A program made the position numbers and the translations under genes. Of a stretch of 64,000 bases of DNA, positions 11,939-24,280 are shown piece after piece. The stretch is taken from NCBI RefSeq assembly GCF_027812955.1, contig NZ_JAPYZV010000010.1, positions 62,001-126,000 of the forward strand, read 5' to 3'. Under the pieces are notes generated by a model. That model made no database searches, was not told where the DNA came from, and saw nothing but the letters and a program-made list of their open reading frames with translations. Within the stretch, counting starts at the first letter, position 1, and each line of letters begins with the position of its first letter. This stretch comes from Pedococcus sp. 5OH_020. Its GTDB lineage: Bacteria; Actinomycetota; Actinomycetes; Actinomycetales; Dermatophilaceae.

Positions 11939-12388
11939 TCAGGTGACCTTGATGCCGTCGCCGCTGACGCTCACCTTCTTCTCGGGCAGTGGCGCGGTGG
12001 CCGGACCGTTCTTCACCGCGCCGGTGGTGATGTCGTACTTGCTGCCGTGACAGGCGCAGTTGATCGTGCCGCCCGCGACGTCGCTGACCACGCAGGCCTG
12101 ATGCGTGCACACGGCGCTGAACGCCTTGAAGTCTCCTGAGGTGGGCTGCGTGACGACGACCTTCGCGTCGGCGAAGACCTTGCCGCCACCCACCGGGATG
12201 CTGGTCTTGGAGATGGCGTCCTTGACCGCGCCGGCCACCGCGTCCGAGGCGGACCCGGCGACGCCTGCCGCGTCCTGGCCGGAGCCGCACCCGGCGAGGG
12301 CAGCGGCGCCGAGGCCGGCGAGCCCCGCCGTGCCCAGCACCGTGCGCCGGCTCGGGCCGGTGGTCCGGAGGTCTTCTGCGTGGGTCAT
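11939..12388 (-). CDS. Rieske [2Fe-2S] lipoprotein, Tat-exported
   Basis: A small stand-alone Rieske ferredoxin-like protein held on the outer face of the membrane, probably passing electrons in a respiratory or detoxifying chain whose partner is unknown. The start at 12388 has an AAAGGA site 5-6 nt upstream and gives 149 residues. A twin-arginine motif (SRRTVLG) precedes a hydrophobic stretch that ends in a lipobox (ALAGC). Cluster ligands are in CTHQAC and CACHGSKYD; the extra cysteine in each loop would form the usual Rieske disulfide. No cytochrome b or c genes are near, so it is not part of a bc1 operon. It is divergent from livK. Confidence 0.92.
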   Translation of the reverse strand: MTHAEDLRTTGPSRRTVLGTAGLAGLGAAALAGCGSGQDAAGVAGSASDAVAGAVKDAISKTSIPVGGGKVFADAKVVVTQPTSGDFKAFSAVCTHQACVVSDVAGGTINCACHGSKYDITTGAVKNGPATAPLPEKKVSVSGDGIKVT

Positions 12389-12657
12389 GCGGTTCCTTTC
12401 GGTGAGCGGCCGCCGGGGGACGGACCGGTGACGAGTATGCAGGTCAGAACTGTGTGAAAGCCGAGGCGTGCCCAAAGGTTCACCGCCGGGGTCCGATTAA
12501 CACAACTTTTGTTGCCTGTGAAGAGGTAACGACACGATCACGCATGTGTGCGATGTCCCCCCACCGGTTGTGAACGGCGGCATAGTCTGCACACACCCCA
12601 CCCGGGGTAACCGTGGGCTCGGTGCCCGCGAGCCCCAACGTGACTTCAGGAGGAGTC

Positions 12658-13791
12658 TTGCGTTCCGTCTTCAAGATTGGCGCGCCGCTCGTGGCGGCTG
12701 CCCTCGCGCTGAGTGCCTGTGGTGGCACCACCAACGACGCCGGTTCCAGCGGCGGCGGCAAGGCGTGCGACCTCAAGATCGGCTTCTTCGGCGCCCTCAC
12801 CGGTGACGCCGCCAACCTCGGCATCAACATCAAGAACGGTGCCGAGCTCGCCGTCAGCCAGTACAACGAGAAGAACGCCGACTGCAAGGTCACGCTCACC
12901 TCGTTCGACAGCCAGGGCGACCCTGCCATCGCGCCCGGCCTCGCCCAGAAGGCCGTCGCCGACAAGAAGCTCGTCGGCATCGTCGGACCTGCCTTCTCGG
13001 GTGAGTCCAAGGCTGCGGACCCCATCTTCGACAAGGCCGGCCTCAACATCATCTCCGCGTCGGCCACCAACCCGGCCCTGTCGGAGAACGGCTGGAAGAC
13101 CTTCCACCGCATCCTGGGCAACGACGCCACCCAGGGCCCCGCCGCGGCGAAGTACATCAAGGAGATCCTCAAGGCCCCCAAGGCGTACGTCGTCGACGAC
13201 TCGTCGGAGTACGGCAAGGGCCTGGCCGACATCGTCCGCAAGGACCTCGGCAGCATGGTGGCCGGGAGCGACGCCATCCAGCAGAAGCAGACGGACTTCT
13301 CCGGCACCGTCACCAAGGTGACCGCCTCCAAGGCGCCGGCCATCTTCTTCGGTGGCTACTACGCCGAGGCTGCGCTCCTGGTGAAGCAGCTCCGCGCTGC
13401 CGGCTACAACGGAACCTTCGTGGCCGCGGACGGCGTCAAGGACGACGGCTTCATCAAGGCCGCCGGCTCCGCCTCCGAGGGCGCCATCGTCACCTGCCCG
13501 TGCCTGCCCCCGGACAAGGCCCCGGAGTTCGCCACCGCCTACAAGAAGGCGTACAGCTCGGACCCCGCGACGTACTCCGCGGAGGCGTACGACGCGGCGA
13601 ACGTCTTCCTCGCCGCCATCAAGGCGGGCAAGACGTCCTCGGCCGACATGACGTCGTTCATCGGCTCCTACTCTCAGCAGGGCGTCACCAAGAACGTCAA
13701 GTTCGACGCCAAGGGCGAGCCCGCCGAGGTCTCCGTCTGGGCCTACAAGGTCAAGGGCGGGAAGATCGTGCCGGATCAGGAAATCAAGTAA
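12658..13791 (+). CDS. livK: Branched-chain amino acid-type ABC transporter, substrate-binding lipoprotein
   Basis: Periplasmic-binding-protein type I receptor that delivers branched-chain amino acids, or a related amide or amino acid, to the LivHM permease. The TTG at 12658 follows an AGGAGG ribosome binding site and gives a lipoprotein signal ending in LSAC. Longer in-frame starts (12613, 12640) lack a ribosome binding site. The 377-residue protein has the family opening KIGFFGALTGDAANLG and the phrase VGIVGPAFSGESKAA. It is the first gene of livKHMGF; a 13-bp stem-loop follows and would set binding protein levels above permease levels. The ligand cannot be read from sequence. Confidence 0.93.
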   Translation: MRSVFKIGAPLVAAALALSACGGTTNDAGSSGGGKACDLKIGFFGALTGDAANLGINIKNGAELAVSQYNEKNADCKVTLTSFDSQGDPAIAPGLAQKAVADKKLVGIVGPAFSGESKAADPIFDKAGLNIISASATNPALSENGWKTFHRILGNDATQGPAAAKYIKEILKAPKAYVVDDSSEYGKGLADIVRKDLGSMVAGSDAIQQKQTDFSGTVTKVTASKAPAIFFGGYYAEAALLVKQLRAAGYNGTFVAADGVKDDGFIKAAGSASEGAIVTCPCLPPDKAPEFATAYKKAYSSDPATYSAEAYDAANVFLAAIKAGKTSSADMTSFIGSYSQQGVTKNVKFDAKGEPAEVSVWAYKVKGGKIVPDQEIK

Positions 13792-13801
13792 CAGCTGTTG
13801 T

Positions 13802-13845
13802 GGTAGCGGCCAGGGCTGACCCATTGGGCGGTCCTGGCCGCTACC
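13802..13845 (+). terminator. Intercistronic stem-loop livK-livH
   Basis: GGTAGCGGCCAGG (13802-13814) and CCTGGCCGCTACC (13833-13845) pair perfectly over 13 bp around an 18-nt loop, 11 nt after the livK stop. It is probably a partial terminator or RNA-stabilising hairpin, lowering livHMGF expression relative to the binding protein. Confidence 0.7.
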
Positions 13846-13909
13846 GTGTTCTCGTCCGGACGCGGACCGAGCCGGCACGCCGCGGCCGTCCACCACACAC
13901 GGAGGTCTG

Positions 13910-14893
13910 ATGGATCTTCTACTCACCCACTTCTGGGAGCTGACGATCACGGGGCTGGCCATCGGGGCCGTCTACTCGCTCGTCGCCCTGGGGTACACGC
14001 TGGTCTACGGCGTGCTGCGCCTGATCAACTTCGCGCACTCCGAGGTCTTCATGTGGGGCAGCTTCGCGGCCGTCTGGGTCCTCATGGCGGCCGGCGCCGG
14101 CAAGGCCTCGGGGCTGGGGCTGGCCGGCTACCTCATCCTCGGGCTCGTGGCCGCGATGGCGGTCTCCGCGATCGTGGCCCTGCTCCTGGAGTTCGTGGCC
14201 TACCGGCCGCTGCGCAAGCGGAACTCCCCACCGCTCATCGCGCTCATCTCGGCGATCGGGGCCTCCTTCACGCTGTCCGAGCTCATGGGCCTGCGCGACA
14301 AGCCGCTGAAGTGGTTCAACGCCAGCGGGCTGCAGGACTACCTCGGCCGCCCGCGGGAGAACCTGCCCTTCCCGCTGCAGGTGGAGACGAAGCGGCTCTT
14401 CTACGTCTTCAACTACCACGTCAGCAACATCGACGTCATCGTCCTGGTGTCCGCCATCGTGATGATGGTCATCCTCGACCAGTTCATCAAGCGGTCCCGC
14501 CTCGGCCGCGGCATCCGCGCAGTGGCGCAGGACCCGGAGGCGGCCGCGCTCATGGGCGTCAACCGTGACCGCGTCATCCGCCTCACCTTCCTCATCGGCG
14601 GCCTCATGGCGGGGGCCGCGGCGATGATGTACCTGCTCAAGATCGGCGTCACCCGGTACAACGCGGGGTTCATCCTCGGCGTCAAGGCCTTCACCGCCGC
14701 GGTGCTCGGCGGCATCGGCAACCTGCGGGGCGCGCTGCTGGGCGGGTTCATCCTCGGCGTGGCCGAGAACTACGGGTCCGCGTTGTTCGGGTCGAACTGG
14801 AAGGACGTCGTCGCGTTCGTCCTGCTCGTCGTCATCCTCCTGTTCCGTCCCACCGGCCTGCTCGGCGAATCTCTCGGGAAGGCACGCGCATGA
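13910..14893 (+). CDS. livH: Branched-chain amino acid ABC transporter permease LivH
   Basis: Inner-membrane permease of the HAAT family, pairing with LivM. The 327 residues contain about eight hydrophobic segments. The family loop EAAALMGVNRDRVIRLTF, which contacts the ATPases, is at about 200-220, and GIGNLRGALLGG follows at about 265. The ATG is preceded directly by GGAGGT. The stop overlaps the livM start (ATGA). It lies 118 nt after livK, across the stem-loop. Confidence 0.96.
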   Translation: MDLLLTHFWELTITGLAIGAVYSLVALGYTLVYGVLRLINFAHSEVFMWGSFAAVWVLMAAGAGKASGLGLAGYLILGLVAAMAVSAIVALLLEFVAYRPLRKRNSPPLIALISAIGASFTLSELMGLRDKPLKWFNASGLQDYLGRPRENLPFPLQVETKRLFYVFNYHVSNIDVIVLVSAIVMMVILDQFIKRSRLGRGIRAVAQDPEAAALMGVNRDRVIRLTFLIGGLMAGAAAMMYLLKIGVTRYNAGFILGVKAFTAAVLGGIGNLRGALLGGFILGVAENYGSALFGSNWKDVVAFVLLVVILLFRPTGLLGESLGKARA

Positions 14894-16017
14894 GCACTGT
14901 CTCCACCACCCTGCATCGCGTCGGCGACCGGTTCAGGTCGCTCCCCCGCCCTGCGAAGCTCGCGCTCGCGGTCCTAGCCGTCCTCCTGGTGTACCTGCTG
15001 CCCATCATCAACCCGCCGCTCATCACGACGACGGACTCCGACTTCGGCGCCGTGCTGTTCTCCTGCGCGATGTACGCACTGGTGGCGATCGGGCTGAACA
15101 TCGTGATCGGGTATGCCGGGCTGCTCGACCTCGGCTATATCGGCTTCTTCGCCGTGGGCGCCTTCACCGTCGGCGTCCTCGGCTCGCAGCACGGCAAGCT
15201 GCCGCTGCTGCTCTGCATCCCGGCTGCCATGGCGGTGACGATGGTCTCCGGCGTGCTGCTCGGGGCCCCGACCCTGCGGGTCCGCGGCGACTACCTGGCC
15301 ATCGTCACCCTCGGCTTCGGCGAGATCATCCGACTGGTGCTCGTCAACACGAACTGGCTGGGGGCCTCCCGCGGCATCTCGAACATCCCCTCGCCGCCAA
15401 GCATCGACCTCTTCGGCGTGCCGCACCTGGTCTGGAACGGGGCGGTGGCCAGTATCGACCTGGGCAACGAGACCCGGTTCCTGCAGTTCAGCGTCACCGA
15501 CTCCATCCCGTTCTACTGGCTGACCCTGACCATCGTGCTGGTCGTGCTCTTCCTCGACTGGCTCATGCAGAACTCCCGCGTGGGTCGGGCCTGGGAGGCG
15601 ACCCGCGAGGACGAGGACGCCGCCGAGCTGATGGGCGTCCCCACCTTCCGCTTCAAGCTGCTCGCCTTCGCGACCGGGGCGGCCATCGGTGGGCTCTCCG
15701 GGGCGTTGTTCGCGACCAAGCAGGCGTTCATCAACCCGGACAACTTCACCATCATCTACTCCGTGCTCTTCGTGGCCATGGTCGTCGTGGGTGGCCAGGG
15801 CAACCGGTGGGGCGTCGTCCTCGCGGCCGCGCTGCTCACCTGGGCTCCGGAGAAGTTCCGGTTCCTGTCCGACGCGCGCTTCCTGCTCTTCGGCATGGCG
15901 CTCATGGCCCTGGCCATCTTCCGGCCCCAGGGCCTGCTGCCGCCACGACGTACCGTCCGGGCGAAGCAGGCGGACGAGGAGACAGAGGTTCTCGAGGAAG
16001 GAGTGGCTCATGCCTGA
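14890..16017 (+). CDS. livM: Branched-chain amino acid ABC transporter permease LivM
   Basis: Second permease of the transporter. The 375 residues have a basic N-terminal tail, then about nine membrane segments. Family features are NIVIGYAGLLDLGYIGFFAVGA near residue 75, TLRVRGDYLAIVTLGFGEI near 130, the cytosolic coupling loop EDEDAAELMGV near 240 and VVGGQGNRWGVVLAA near 300. The C-terminus is a charged tail (KQADEETEV). It overlaps livH by 4 nt and livG by 8 nt. Confidence 0.96.
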   Translation: MSTVSTTLHRVGDRFRSLPRPAKLALAVLAVLLVYLLPIINPPLITTTDSDFGAVLFSCAMYALVAIGLNIVIGYAGLLDLGYIGFFAVGAFTVGVLGSQHGKLPLLLCIPAAMAVTMVSGVLLGAPTLRVRGDYLAIVTLGFGEIIRLVLVNTNWLGASRGISNIPSPPSIDLFGVPHLVWNGAVASIDLGNETRFLQFSVTDSIPFYWLTLTIVLVVLFLDWLMQNSRVGRAWEATREDEDAAELMGVPTFRFKLLAFATGAAIGGLSGALFATKQAFINPDNFTIIYSVLFVAMVVVGGQGNRWGVVLAAALLTWAPEKFRFLSDARFLLFGMALMALAIFRPQGLLPPRRTVRAKQADEETEVLEEGVAHA

Positions 16018-16903
16018 GTCGACGTCCACAGGTGGTGCGACCGGGGCCCAGGTGGTCGCGCCGGAGCCGACCGAGTCGGTGCCCGACACGTCGGTCGACA
16101 TCACCGTGGAGGAGCTGGTCGACCTCCCTCGCGGCAAGATGCTCGAGGTCGACGACGTGACCCTCCGGTTCGGCGGTGTCAAGGCCCTCGACGGGGTGTC
16201 CTTCCACATCAACACGGGAGAGATCCTCGGCCTGATCGGCCCCAACGGAGCCGGCAAGACCACCTGCTTCAACGTCATGACGGGCGTGTACCAGCCGACG
16301 TCCGGGGCGGTGCGCTTCATGGGCGACCCGCTGGGCAAGCGCCAGAAGTTCCAGATCACCAAGCTGGGGATCGCCCGAACCTTCCAGAACATCCGCCTGT
16401 TCCACAACATGACCGCGCTGGAGAATGTGCTGGTCGGCGCCGACGCGCATCACTCCACCGGCATGGTGTCGGCCCTCCTGCGCCTGCCGAAGCACCGCGC
16501 CGAGGAGTCCGAGGGCCTTGACCGGGCATTCGAGCTGCTGAAGTTCATGGGCCTCGACCGACGGGCCAACGAGCTGGCCCGCAACCTGCCCTACGGTGAC
16601 CAGCGTCGGCTCGAGATCGCCCGCGCCCTCGCCACGAACCCCAAGCTGCTCTGCCTGGACGAGCCCGCGGCGGGCTTCAACCCCGCGGAGAAGGTCCGGC
16701 TGATGGAGCTGATCCAGACCATCCGTGACCAGGGCTACACCGTGCTGCTCATCGAGCACGACATGAAGCTCGTCATGGGCGTCACCGACCGGATCGTCGT
16801 CCTGGAGTTCGGCAAGAAGATCGCCGAGGGCCTCCCGTCGGAGATCCAGGACAACCCCGCCGTCATCGCGGCCTACCTGGGAGTTGACGAAGATGCTTCT
16901 TGA
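16010..16903 (+). CDS. livG: Branched-chain amino acid ABC transporter ATPase LivG
   Basis: First of the two ATPases energising LivHM. The start at 16010 has AAGGAG upstream and overlaps the livM stop by 8 nt, giving 297 residues. The ABC core begins only at about residue 44 (MLEVDDVTLRFGG), so there is a 43-residue acidic, Ser/Thr/Pro-rich extension that LivG proteins normally lack. An in-frame ATG at the start of the core is the alternative, but without a clear ribosome binding site. Walker A is GPNGAGKTT, Q-loop FQNIRLF, a degenerate signature LPYGDQRRLEIARAL, and Walker B LLCLDEPAAG. Confidence 0.95.
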   Translation: MPESTSTGGATGAQVVAPEPTESVPDTSVDITVEELVDLPRGKMLEVDDVTLRFGGVKALDGVSFHINTGEILGLIGPNGAGKTTCFNVMTGVYQPTSGAVRFMGDPLGKRQKFQITKLGIARTFQNIRLFHNMTALENVLVGADAHHSTGMVSALLRLPKHRAEESEGLDRAFELLKFMGLDRRANELARNLPYGDQRRLEIARALATNPKLLCLDEPAAGFNPAEKVRLMELIQTIRDQGYTVLLIEHDMKLVMGVTDRIVVLEFGKKIAEGLPSEIQDNPAVIAAYLGVDEDAS

Positions 16904-17612
16904 GGTCGACGAGCTCTGCGTCAACTACGGCCGCATCGAGGCGATCCGCAACATCTCCTTCACCGTGCGCGAGGGCGAGGTCGTCACCCTGATCGGCGCC
17001 AACGGTGCGGGAAAGACGACCACCATGAAGACCGTGTCGGGACTGCGGCCGGTGCGTCAGGGCACGGTGCGGTTCCAGGGCGAGGACATCACCTCCATGC
17101 CGGCGCACGAGCGCCCGGTCCTGGGCATCGCCCAGTCCCCGGAAGGCCGCGGTTGCTTCGTCGGCATGACCGTCATCGAGAACCTGGACATGGGCGCCTA
17201 CGCGCGCCCCGACCGGAAGTCACCGAGGATCAACGAGGACCGGGACCGCGTCTTCGGGCTCTTCCCGCGCCTGGCGGAACGGCGTAGCCAGGTCGCCGGC
17301 ACGATGTCCGGCGGGGAGCAGCAGATGCTGGCGATCGGCCGCGCGCTGATGGCGAACCCGAAGCTGCTCCTCCTGGACGAGCCGTCGATGGGGCTTGCGC
17401 CCAAGCTGATCCAGCAGATCTTCGACATCATCACCGAGATCAACGAGCAGGGCACCACGGTGCTCCTCGTCGAGCAGAACGCGGCTCAGGCGCTGAAGCG
17501 CGCCCACCGGGCCTACATCCTCGAGACCGGGGAGATCGTCCGGGAGGGCACCGGCGACGAGCTGGCCAACGACCCCGCCGTCAAGGCGTCGTACCTCGGT
17601 GGAGACGTCTGA
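16893..17612 (+). CDS. livF: Branched-chain amino acid ABC transporter ATPase LivF
   Basis: Second ATPase of the transporter. ATG 16893, 9 nt after GGGAG, is preferred to the TTG at 16884, which abuts the same ribosome binding site; this gives 239 residues. Walker A is GANGAGKTTT, the signature MSGGEQQMLAIGRALM, and Walker B LLLLDEPSMGLAP, followed by LVEQNAAQAL around the switch region. It overlaps livG by 11 nt and ends the operon; a 17-bp stem-loop follows. Confidence 0.96.
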   Translation: MLLEVDELCVNYGRIEAIRNISFTVREGEVVTLIGANGAGKTTTMKTVSGLRPVRQGTVRFQGEDITSMPAHERPVLGIAQSPEGRGCFVGMTVIENLDMGAYARPDRKSPRINEDRDRVFGLFPRLAERRSQVAGTMSGGEQQMLAIGRALMANPKLLLLDEPSMGLAPKLIQQIFDIITEINEQGTTVLLVEQNAAQALKRAHRAYILETGEIVREGTGDELANDPAVKASYLGGDV

Positions 17613-17635
17613 GGGGAGTGCTCTGCGCACGGCAG

Positions 17636-17672
17636 GCGGCGGCACCCGGGAGCATCTCCCGGGTGCCGCCGC
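17636..17672. terminator. Bidirectional terminator between livF and uvrA
   Basis: Perfect 17-bp inverted repeat (17636-17652 and 17656-17672, loop CAT) including GGCGGCACCCGGGAG. It lies 23 nt after the livF stop and abuts the uvrA stop on the other strand, so it can end both convergent transcripts. Confidence 0.85.
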
Positions 17673-20885
<3,213 letters not shown>

Positions 20886-20922
20886 GCTAGGTGGCTGCAC
20901 TGACAGGTCCCACATCAGCGCC

Positions 20923-20928
20923 TACCGT
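20923..20928 (+). promoter_or_regulatory. Candidate -10 box of the GH15 gene (leaderless)
   Basis: TACCGT with a 7-nt gap to the ATG at 20936; no ribosome binding site is present, consistent with a leaderless message. Confidence 0.45.
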
Positions 20929-20935
20929 GGGGCCC

Positions 20936-22762
20936 ATGACGCCCCCCGCGAGCACCCCGATCGAGGACTACGCCGTCCTGGGGGACACCGAGACTGCAGC
21001 CCTGGTGAGCAGGGGCGGGTCCATCGACTGGCTGTGCCTGCCCCGCTTCGACTCCCCCGCCTGCTTCGCCGCGCTGCTCGGCACGCCGGAGCACGGCCGA
21101 TGGCTGCTGGGGCCGGCCCAGCCGGCTCGGAGCACGCGGCGCTACGTGGAGCACTCGTTCGTGCTGGAGACGACGCATGAGACCGACACCGGTGTGGTCA
21201 AGGTGCTCGACCTCATGCCCATCGCGGACGGTCGTGCGGACATCGTCCGGACCGTGGAGTGCCTCCGGGGACGGGTTAGGATGGTCCACGAGTGGGTCGT
21301 CCGCTTCGACTACGGCAAGGTGCGCCCGTGGGTCTCGCACAGCGTCGGGCACCGGCTGGACAGCGACGTCCTGACCGCCGTGGCCGGCCCCGACATGCTC
21401 GTGCTGCGCGGGACCAGGCTTCCCCGGGCTCGGGACGGGCGGCACGCCGACGAGTTCGAGATGCGGGCCGGGGACACCCATACCTTCTCGACCACCTGGT
21501 TCCCCTCGTACGACGAGGTGCCGCCCCCGCTGGACATCGACTCCCGCATCCGGGAGACGATCACCCTCTCCAACGACTGGGCCGGCCGCTGCACGTACAC
21601 GGGCCCGTACCGGGACCAGGTCGTGCGCTCCCTGCTCACGCTGCGGATGATGACCCATTCGCGGTTCGGGGGCATCGTCGCGGCGCCGACGACGAGCCTG
21701 CCCGAGGACTTCGGCGGCGAGCGGAACTGGGACTACAGGTACTGCTGGCTACGCGACGCCTCGCTGACGCTCGAGGCGCTGCTCGCCTGCGGGTACGTCG
21801 GTGAGGCGAGGCTGTGGCGGAACTGGCTGCTGCGAGCGGTGGCGGGCGACCCGGAGGACCTCCAGATCATGTACACGATCGACGGGTCGCGCAGGCTCCC
21901 CGAGCGCACTCTCGACCACCTGCCGGGGTATGCCGGGTCCGCACCCGTGCGGATCGGCAACGGCGCCGTGGAGCAGCGCCAGTCGGACGTCCTGGGAGAG
22001 GTGATGATCGCCCTCGACGAGGCGCGTCGCCGCGGCCTCGAGATGTCGCCCCAGGCGTGGGCGATGCAGCGCTCCCTGGTGCAGGAGCTCGGTCGTCGCT
22101 GGGACGAGCCCGACAACGGCCTGTGGGAGATCCGGGGGCCGCTGCGTCACTTCACCCACTCGCGGGTGATGGTGTGGGCGGCGTTCGACCGGGCCGTCCG
22201 TGCCGTGGAGGACTGGGGCCTGGAGGGCCCCGTCGACCGCTGGCGGGAGCTGCGCGAACGGGTCCACGCGGAGATCCTCGAGAAGGGCTTCTCGAAGGAG
22301 CGCAACACCTTCACGCAGCACTACGACACGACCGAGGTCGACGCGTCGCTGCTACTCATCCCCATCGTCGGGTTCCTGCCTCCGGAGGACCCGCGGGTCC
22401 ACGGCACCATCGCGGCGATAGAGGCGGACCTCATGCGGGACGGCTTCCTGCTGCGCTACCGGACCGAGACCGGCGTCGACGGGCTGTCCGGCGACGAGCA
22501 TCCGTTCCTCGCCTGCTCGTGGTGGCTGGTCAGTGCCTACGCGATGTGCGGCCTGCTCGACAAGGCGCGTCCCCTGATGGACCGCTTGGTGGGGCTGCTC
22601 AACGACGTGGGGCTCGTCTCGGAGGAGTACGACCCCGTCGGCCGGCGCATGGTGGGCAACTTCCCGCAGGCCTTCTCCCACCTGACCTTCATCGGCGCGG
22701 CGCACGCGATGGCCCAGGCCGAGGCCAAGGGCTCGGCGGACGCCGGGTCCCAGCTGCCATGA
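20936..22762 (+). CDS. Glycoside hydrolase family 15 protein (glucoamylase/trehalase type)
   Basis: A cytosolic GH15 enzyme that would release glucose from alpha-glucosides; related 600-residue actinobacterial proteins are trehalases, others act on maltodextrins. The 608 residues show an N-terminal beta-rich domain ([38 protein letters not shown]) and then the catalytic (alpha/alpha)6 barrel with [19 protein letters not shown] near residue 262 and [13 protein letters not shown] near 520. There is no signal peptide. The upstream frame is open, but the ATG at 20936 lies 7 nt after a TACCGT box. It overlaps the next gene by 4 nt (ATGA), so the two are coupled. Confidence 0.93.
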   Translation: MTPPASTPIEDYAVLGDTETAALVSRGGSIDWLCLPRFDSPACFAALLGTPEHGRWLLGPAQPARSTRRYVEHSFVLETTHETDTGVVKVLDLMPIADGRADIVRTVECLRGRVRMVHEWVVRFDYGKVRPWVSHSVGHRLDSDVLTAVAGPDMLVLRGTRLPRARDGRHADEFEMRAGDTHTFSTTWFPSYDEVPPPLDIDSRIRETITLSNDWAGRCTYTGPYRDQVVRSLLTLRMMTHSRFGGIVAAPTTSLPEDFGGERNWDYRYCWLRDASLTLEALLACGYVGEARLWRNWLLRAVAGDPEDLQIMYTIDGSRRLPERTLDHLPGYAGSAPVRIGNGAVEQRQSDVLGEVMIALDEARRRGLEMSPQAWAMQRSLVQELGRRWDEPDNGLWEIRGPLRHFTHSRVMVWAAFDRAVRAVEDWGLEGPVDRWRELRERVHAEILEKGFSKERNTFTQHYDTTEVDASLLLIPIVGFLPPEDPRVHGTIAAIEADLMRDGFLLRYRTETGVDGLSGDEHPFLACSWWLVSAYAMCGLLDKARPLMDRLVGLLNDVGLVSEEYDPVGRRMVGNFPQAFSHLTFIGAAHAMAQAEAKGSADAGSQLP

Positions 22763-23457
22763 GCGGCACGGTGGACGACCTCGCTCTGGTGTCCCGGCAT
22801 ACGGAGCTCCTCCTCGACACGGCGGCGGGGCTGAGCGACCTTTCGGCGGCCTCGTTGTGCCAGGGCTGGACCCGCGGCCACGTGCTCACCCACGTCGCGC
22901 GCAACGCGGAGGCGGTAGGCCGCCTCAGTCGATGGGCTCTGACCGGCACGAGACACGAGATGTACCCCGGCGGCAGCACCGCCCGCGATGCCGAGATCGA
23001 GGCGGGCGCGGGGCGGGGCACGTCTGAGCAGGTTGAGGACCTCCGTCGCACCGCTGCCGACCTCGAGCCGCTGCTCGCAGCCCTCAGCGGCCCGCGTGCC
23101 GTCGAGGAGGTGGAGATGCGGGGTGGCCTTCGGACCAGCGCCGACCGTCTGCCGTTCCTGCGTCTGCGCGAGGTGGTGTACCACCACGTCGACCTGGACG
23201 CCGGCTTCGGCTTCGCGGACGTGGAGCCTGACCTGCTCCGCCGGTTCGTCGCCGACGCCGTCGAGCGGCTGGCGGCAGACACGCGGGCGCCGGACCTGCT
23301 CGTGCGGTCCGAGGAGGGCGCGGTGTGGTCGACCGGGTCACGGGTGGTCTCGCCGGTGACGGGGCGCTTGGACGGCATCCTCCTCTGGCTCACCCGCCGG
23401 GACCCACGAGGAGTCCACTCGGCGGACCCGCTGCCCGAGCTGCCCAAGGGCGCCTGA
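22759..23457 (+). CDS. Maleylpyruvate isomerase family mycothiol-dependent enzyme
   Basis: A DinB-like four-helix protein of the MDMPI family, whose characterised member isomerises maleylpyruvate with mycothiol; the substrate here is unknown. The 232 residues contain WTRGHVLTHVARNAEA near 38-53 and VVYHHVDLDAGF near 141-152, which supply the metal-binding histidines, and an N-terminal DDLALVSRHTELLL helix. The longer open frame upstream is the shadow of the GH15 gene. The ATG lies in the GH15 stop (ATGA). It implies that the organism makes mycothiol. Confidence 0.9.
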   Translation: MSGTVDDLALVSRHTELLLDTAAGLSDLSAASLCQGWTRGHVLTHVARNAEAVGRLSRWALTGTRHEMYPGGSTARDAEIEAGAGRGTSEQVEDLRRTAADLEPLLAALSGPRAVEEVEMRGGLRTSADRLPFLRLREVVYHHVDLDAGFGFADVEPDLLRRFVADAVERLAADTRAPDLLVRSEEGAVWSTGSRVVSPVTGRLDGILLWLTRRDPRGVHSADPLPELPKGA

Positions 23458-23463
23458 GACCGA

Positions 23464-24156
23464 TCAGGAGGACGAAGCCGAGGAGACGGTCCGGACGCTG
23501 GCGCCGTTGATCCCGGCGCGTCGTGCCACCGCCACGGCTGCCAGCGCCGAGTGCACCTTGAGCTTGTGAAGGATGCTCTGCACGTGGGTCCGTACGGTGT
23601 TGGGCGACACGTGGAGCAGGTCCCCGATCTCGGTGCGGCTCATCCCCTCGACCAGACAGCCGAGCACCTCCAGCTCCCGGCTCGTCAGGTCGTCGATGCC
23701 CTGGACGTGCTCCAGACCCCTGCCGGTCCCCCGGGACAGTGCCATCAGCACCTCGGCCAGAAGGTCGGCGGGCACTCGAGTCTCACCCCGGACGACGCCA
23801 CGGACGGCGTCCACCAACGCCGCCGCGGTCACGGTCTTGGGGACCCACCCTCGTACGCCGAGCTGGACCGCCTCCACGAGCTGGTCGTTGCCCTCCAGGC
23901 CCGTGGCGACGACGATGGCGACGTCCGGATCCCGGAGCAGGGCCTCCCTGGCCACCGTCAACCCGTCCTCCCCCGCCATACCGAGGTCGAGGACGAGTAC
24001 GTCGAAGCCGCCACGGTCCACCAGGCGGACTCCCGACGACAGCGTGGTCGCGGTGCCCACCACCTCGAGGTCGGGGTAGTCCCTGAGGCAGACGGCCAAC
24101 GCGTCGAGGAACACCTCGTGGTCGTCGACCAGGATCACTCGAGTCCGCTCCGGCAT
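23464..24156 (-). CDS. NarL/FixJ-type response regulator
   Basis: Two-domain transcriptional regulator. The 230 residues have an N-terminal receiver domain (acidic pair in VILVDDHEVF, phospho-acceptor Asp in VLVLDLGMAGEDG, Lys in VPKTV) and a C-terminal LuxR helix-turn-helix (LTSRELEVLGCLVEGMSRTE ... VSPNTVRTHVQSILHKL). No kinase adjoins it directly; the nearest is the kinase-regulator pair 120 nt upstream on the same strand, and the two regulators are paralogous in build. A Ser/Ala-rich tail ends the protein. Confidence 0.93.
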   Translation of the reverse strand: MPERTRVILVDDHEVFLDALAVCLRDYPDLEVVGTATTLSSGVRLVDRGGFDVLVLDLGMAGEDGLTVAREALLRDPDVAIVVATGLEGNDQLVEAVQLGVRGWVPKTVTAAALVDAVRGVVRGETRVPADLLAEVLMALSRGTGRGLEHVQGIDDLTSRELEVLGCLVEGMSRTEIGDLLHVSPNTVRTHVQSILHKLKVHSALAAVAVARRAGINGASVRTVSSASSS

Positions 24157-24255
24157 GGGCCCACCCTGACCTGCGCGGAACCTCTGAGAAACCGACCCGC
24201 GCCCGAGCGGGTGCTACGTCAAACAGGGGAAGGGACCAGGTGCCCGACACGGGCC

Positions 24256-24280
24256 CTGAGCAGCCGCGACGGCTGCTCAG
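24256..24280 (-). terminator. Stem-loop at the end of the kinase-regulator operon
   Basis: CTGAGCAGCC (24256-24265) and GGCTGCTCAG (24271-24280) pair perfectly over 10 bp with a 5-nt loop. The hairpin overlaps the stop codon of the minus-strand response regulator and is probably its terminator, separating it from the next regulator gene. Confidence 0.7.

Noticed and set aside
12561-12600. livK promoter built on CATAGT at 12581
   Set aside because: The -10-like sequence is fair, but no -35 lies at usable spacing; too weak to list as a feature.
12646-13962. 438-codon open frame on the minus strand
   Set aside because: Shadow of livK; composition is Arg/Gly/Val-rich and lacks motifs.
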